64,000 nt of DNA from Kitasatospora sp. NBC_01250 (GTDB lineage: Bacteria; Actinomycetota; Actinomycetes; Streptomycetales; Streptomycetaceae), in assembly GCF_036226465.1 (NCBI RefSeq), contig NZ_CP108476.1, positions 6,386,001 through 6,450,000 on the forward strand, in the 5' to 3' direction. The notes beneath the pieces were generated by a model that made no database searches, had not been told where the DNA came from, and worked only from the letters and a program-made list of their open reading frames with translations. Below, in pieces: positions 61,202 to 64,000 of the stretch; the stretch's first letter is position 1; every line of letters begins with the position of its first letter. Both the position numbers and the translations under genes were made by a program.

Positions 61202-62380
61202 TCAGGTCACCAGCCGCTTGGCCCGCTGGTCCCATGCCTCCAGTACAGTCATCGCCTCGCTGAGTCGTGCCACCGCGATGGCGATGTCCCCGGCCGGGCC
61301 CCGGAGTTCGCGATGCACGGCGATCATCACGTCCATGATGGTCCGGAACATGGCGAGCGTCTCGGCGCCCTGGCGGGCGGCAGCGGAGATGTCGACGAGC
61401 TGGCTCAGGAACCCCCGATCATCGGCGCTCCAACGAACGGGCGGAACCCTCTCGAAGAGGTCCAGCGCGGCCTGCACGATGGTGTCGATGCCGGCCATGC
61501 GCTCGGTGAACCGCTGCGCCGACTCCCTCAGCTCGGCGGCCGGTCCGGTGAGCGCGGCCGACAGCCTTTTGGTAAAAGCGAGTTGCGTGCTCATTGGACT
61601 TCCGTACCGGGCTGCATGCCGCATGTCGGGGCCGAACTGCTCGGCTGCTGCGGCGATTTCGGTGACCAGCGCGATGATCGCCGCGATGTGGCCAGACGTC
61701 TCCTCCAAATCCGGTGCCAGCTCCGTGAATCGCTCCACCAGGCCGAGAGGATCGCCCTCCGAGGGGTCCGCATTCCCGGCCGGGTCGCCGGACGGCGGCC
61801 TCTCGGCGTCAGGCCTGGCCGCGCCATGGAGGACGTGGGCGGGGATGAGCGGGTTGAAGCCCTCACGCAGCATCAGAGAGAGCGCCTCGGTCAGCTTGTC
61901 CCTGGCCTTGGCCATCCCGGCGGGTGAGCTCCTGAAGGTGATGGTGCGGAACGGTGCGATATCAAACGGCAGTTTGCCAGTCTCCCCGATGTGGATAACC
62001 GGCTTGCCCGTGGAGTGCCGCAGGCCCAGCCCGTACATGACATCCGGATTGCCGCCGCTCACGTCGGCGATCACCAGATCGGCTGCCAGCAGTTGCCGAC
62101 AGACCTGCTCGGTGATCTCGCCGGTTCGGGAGATCTGATCGGACCGCACCGGTCCGATGCCGAGGCGGGCACAGGCCGGCTCCACGATCGTCTCGAAGAT
62201 CAACAGCGCGCTCGCGCGAGCCTTTCGGGCGGGTGAGTCGATCTCGGTGCGCGGCTCCGCGGCCGGGCTGATGACGAAACAGCTCTGCGACTGGTCCGCC
62301 GCGCGAATCCCGGGATCGGTGAACGGTCCGAGCCCTGTCGGTTGCGCGAGTGCGAGGGCGGACGAGGTGCCGGCGGTCAT
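61202..62380 (-). CDS. TIR/nucleoside-deoxyribosyltransferase-like effector candidate
   Basis: 392 residues. Residues 33-150 fit the TIR-like/nucleoside 2-deoxyribosyltransferase-like fold common in bacterial conflict genes: CFVISPAAEPRTEIDSP, TIVEPACARLGI, VRSDQISRTGEITEQV, DLVIADVSGGNPDVMYGLGLRHSTGKPVIHI and LPFDIAPFRTI. Relatives read NP-x-V-x-YELG, where the Glu is likely catalytic; here it is YGLG (Gly117). The remaining ~230 residues are long helices (coiled-coil-like), with no membrane segment. RBS GGAGG at 7 bp. It is probably the effector or sensor arm of the cassette. Confidence 0.72.
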   Translation of the reverse strand: MTAGTSSALALAQPTGLGPFTDPGIRAADQSQSCFVISPAAEPRTEIDSPARKARASALLIFETIVEPACARLGIGPVRSDQISRTGEITEQVCRQLLAADLVIADVSGGNPDVMYGLGLRHSTGKPVIHIGETGKLPFDIAPFRTITFRSSPAGMAKARDKLTEALSLMLREGFNPLIPAHVLHGAARPDAERPPSGDPAGNADPSEGDPLGLVERFTELAPDLEETSGHIAAIIALVTEIAAAAEQFGPDMRHAARYGSPMSTQLAFTKRLSAALTGPAAELRESAQRFTERMAGIDTIVQAALDLFERVPPVRWSADDRGFLSQLVDISAAARQGAETLAMFRTIMDVMIAVHRELRGPAGDIAIAVARLSEAMTVLEAWDQRAKRLVT

Positions 62381-62493
62381 ACGAAGTCCTCCAATGAGTC
62401 TGGGTGTGAGGCACTGTCATGGCCGTTCGGGGCGATGCACGGTCCCCGGGCCAGCGCCACCACAGGTGACGCCGGGGACGCGGGGGACCGCCT

Positions 62494-62835
62494 TCACGGG
62501 TCGGTGTCTTCTGGGGAGTCGGGTGGTGCAGTGCCAGGGCCGATCGGGTCGACCAGCCGCCGCCACTGCGCACGCAGCTCGTGGAACAACTCTTGGAGGC
62601 CGACGGCGAGGCCGTGCGCCGCGTGGGAGGTGCGACGTTCGCAGGAGTGCGGCGGATCGCACTGGCATGGGAGCTGGAAGGTGATAGTGACGTTGCCCGT
62701 CAGGCCGTACACGGTCATGCCTTGCTGGACGGATTGCACCAGCTGCTGGTAGTGGCCGGTCGGGACGGAGTCCGGCGGGTGGTCGGCTGTCGTGGCAGCC
62801 GGGCCCGGGGGCGGGGTGGCAGGAGGTGCTGTCAC
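62494..62835 (-). CDS. Small 113-residue partner with VQ..V.QG / TGNVTITF motif
   Basis: GTG at 62835 overlaps the cyclase-like stop (GTGA). The product has a Pro/Ala-rich start, then VQSVQQGMTVYGLTGNVTITF (about 33-53), a Cys group (C57, C59, C65) and a final amphipathic helix (about 75-95). The motif matches the C-terminus of the preceding protein. It is missed if only long frames are considered because the frame runs on upstream. Probably an adaptor that binds the cyclase-like protein. Confidence 0.65.
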   Translation of the reverse strand: MTAPPATPPPGPAATTADHPPDSVPTGHYQQLVQSVQQGMTVYGLTGNVTITFQLPCQCDPPHSCERRTSHAAHGLAVGLQELFHELRAQWRRLVDPIGPGTAPPDSPEDTDP

Positions 62836-63692
62836 TGGCGCTGTCCCTCGCGGTCCGTCGTAGTGGTGAACGAGAGGGTCACGTCCCCGGTGGAGCTGTG
62901 TGCCAACGCCACTCCCTGGCCCACGTCCTGAACCGTGTTCGTCCGCATCCGGGCCCCGGGAGCCCGGGCGGGATCCTCGCCTGCTGGGAGCAGGCTCGTC
63001 ATCGCCGCCTCGGGCGGTGCACAGGGCGGGGTCGGCGGGAGGGTGAGCAGGCCGCCGGACGGGGCGGGTACGTAGATCCAGGCCGGTGCGTGAAACGTCT
63101 TGCCCGGCACGGTAGCGGTGATCTTGACGAACCGGTCCGGGTGCAGCGCACAGTACCCGGCGACCACGACGTCCTGGTACACGCGGTCCGAGACGATCGC
63201 CCCCAGGTGGGTCGCGTCCGGACTCGCCTCTGCCATGGCCCACTTGAGCATGCCGGCATCCACCAATCGGTGGGCCTCGTTGCGGGCCGTGCCGTAACCG
63301 TCGCTCGGCCCGCCCTCGGCAGGCAGCGGGCCGCACGCGATGGCGGCCCGCAGCCGCAACTGCCGACTGCCGGGCGTGGTGTTGTGGCGGGCGAGGCCCG
63401 CCTGAAGCTCGGGGAGGAACTGGTCCAGCAGCCCCGGAAGGTGCTTCGGCGAGCACCCGAAGACGAACCCGTCGCCGTTGTCGCGGAGAAACAGCTTGTT
63501 CTCCCGGACCGACTCAAGGCCGGCGCGGGAGAGCGCCTCGTCGGTCAATTCGCCGATCACCGTGGCGAATTCGGCCTGGATTGAACCCGGCTGCTGGGTG
63601 AACGCCTCTTGGTCCAGAACGACGACGCCGCGGTGGTCGGGCAGCGGCACGCCCAGGAACGTGCGGTCGCCGTGGGCAGGGTGGTTGGTCAT
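62832..63692 (-). CDS. Class III nucleotidyl-cyclase-like protein
   Basis: 286 residues. The order of motifs is that of class III adenylyl/guanylyl-type cyclases: VVVLDQEAFT (metal Asp27), LRDNGDGFVFG (metal Asp74 in the G-D-G hairpin), LRLRAAIACGP (the conserved R-x-G-I-x-x-G-P strand), and GYGTARNEAHRLVDAG with the Asn-x3-Arg pair (N138, R142). Thus the main catalytic positions appear kept. The C-terminus is Pro-rich and ends in VQDVGQGVALAHSSTGDVTLSF (about 254-275). Cyclases of this class make cCMP/cUMP in Pycsar anti-phage systems; nucleotide choice here is unknown. ATG behind GGAGG. Confidence 0.65.
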   Translation of the reverse strand: MTNHPAHGDRTFLGVPLPDHRGVVVLDQEAFTQQPGSIQAEFATVIGELTDEALSRAGLESVRENKLFLRDNGDGFVFGCSPKHLPGLLDQFLPELQAGLARHNTTPGSRQLRLRAAIACGPLPAEGGPSDGYGTARNEAHRLVDAGMLKWAMAEASPDATHLGAIVSDRVYQDVVVAGYCALHPDRFVKITATVPGKTFHAPAWIYVPAPSGGLLTLPPTPPCAPPEAAMTSLLPAGEDPARAPGARMRTNTVQDVGQGVALAHSSTGDVTLSFTTTTDREGQRQ

Positions 63693-64000
63693 CGAGCCTC
63701 CTGAGCGCGTGCTGTCCCGGCCAGCAGTGGAGCCGGTCCGGCCGTCCGTTCTCGTCCTTCACGAGTGTGGGGCGGTGAGGGGCCGTGGCTTGGTGCCGTT
63801 GGCAGTACGGCGCGGGATCGAGGAGTGCTACGCGCGCGGTGAGAAGAGGTGAGGCTCGCCCGGAAGAGAGCCCGGAAGAGTAGCACCGGAGAGTGAAATC
63901 AGTCCGAAGATCCGTCAACACCCTTCGAATCAACGGGTCATGGGTAGGAGTGTCATATCTTGCTGGGCATGTACGACAGTGGGAATGGACGTCGCGCCCT
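63693..64000. other. Upstream region of the cassette and window end
   Basis: About 275 bp before the cassette without a clear gene. The stretch 63890-63970 is AT-richer and likely holds promoters. An ATG at 63969 on the plus strand (MYDSGNGRRA) could start a gene that continues past the window; no convincing ribosome-binding site supports it. Confidence 0.4.

Noticed and set aside
63969..64000. ATG near the right edge as a gene start
   Set aside because: Only ten codons are visible and no ribosome-binding site precedes it, so it is not called as a gene.

Overview
The window is very GC-rich actinobacterial chromosome of the Streptomycetaceae type (Streptomyces, Kitasatospora or a close relative). 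Evidence: strong third-position GC in every gene, GTG/TTG starts behind AGGAGG-like sites, long antisense shadow frames, and family content typical of the group (glnE, a GlnA2-type synthetase, npdG, panB, an AfsR/SARP-NB-ARC-TPR regulator, XRE-TPR and ROK regulators, a SpoIIE/PP2C phosphatase). The order glnE, nadE, glnA2, panB recalls the S. coelicolor SCO2234-SCO2256 neighbourhood from memory. The genus cannot be fixed from sequence alone.

Left end (1-3.7 kb): a compact export/maturation locus. A 71-residue precursor with a 48-residue, six-cysteine tail is divergent from an overlapping operon of MauE-like membrane protein, TlpA-like thioredoxin, ABC exporter and S26 signal peptidase (cut by the window edge). 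I read it as a disulfide-rich secreted peptide, probably bacteriocin-like. A leaderless GH25 lysozyme, an AzlD fragment and a WXG100/ESX-like gene pair follow (3.8-6.7 kb).

Centre (6.8-33.5 kb): mostly housekeeping and conserved genes. These are a 2-hydroxyacid dehydrogenase, CYTH protein, a NUDIX gene with an apparent frameshift, hemC, a DUF2079 membrane protein, a secreted B-lectin, a PadR regulator, map, MFS exporters, npdG, a site-2 protease, a SARP regulator beside DrrAB-type ABC genes, panB, a DHA2 efflux pump with its TetR regulator and clear operators, an EEP-family protein and nadE.

Nitrogen and surface block (33.6-47.1 kb): a GlnA2-type gamma-glutamylpolyamine synthetase-like gene, glnE and an isolated PII gene lie close together. 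Between them sits a surface-polysaccharide group: a WecB-like epimerase overlapping a 53-residue LAXTG mini-protein, a processive GT2 and a secreted GH16. Two tandem TPR paralogues precede PII. The first (XRE-type) is frameshifted by a 101-bp-period tandem duplication; the second has no DNA-binding domain.

Right part (47.1-56.6 kb): SDR, ROK regulator, Ag85-like lipoprotein esterase, hemerythrin, DUF1697, ArsC-like, P450 and a PP2C phosphatase preceded by two DosR/OsdR-like palindromes.

Right end (56.6-64 kb): accessory. It holds a divergent pair of unrecognised genes, a 161-bp IS5-type MITE with CTAG target duplication, a gene remnant, and a minus-strand cassette: class III nucleotidyl-cyclase-like protein, a coupled 113-residue protein, a TIR/deoxyribosyltransferase-like protein and an excisionase-type HTH protein. 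The cyclase tail and the small protein share a 22-residue VQ..V.QG / TG.VT..F motif. This cassette is the best candidate for an undescribed conflict (anti-phage or self-recognition) system, with the six-cysteine peptide locus second.
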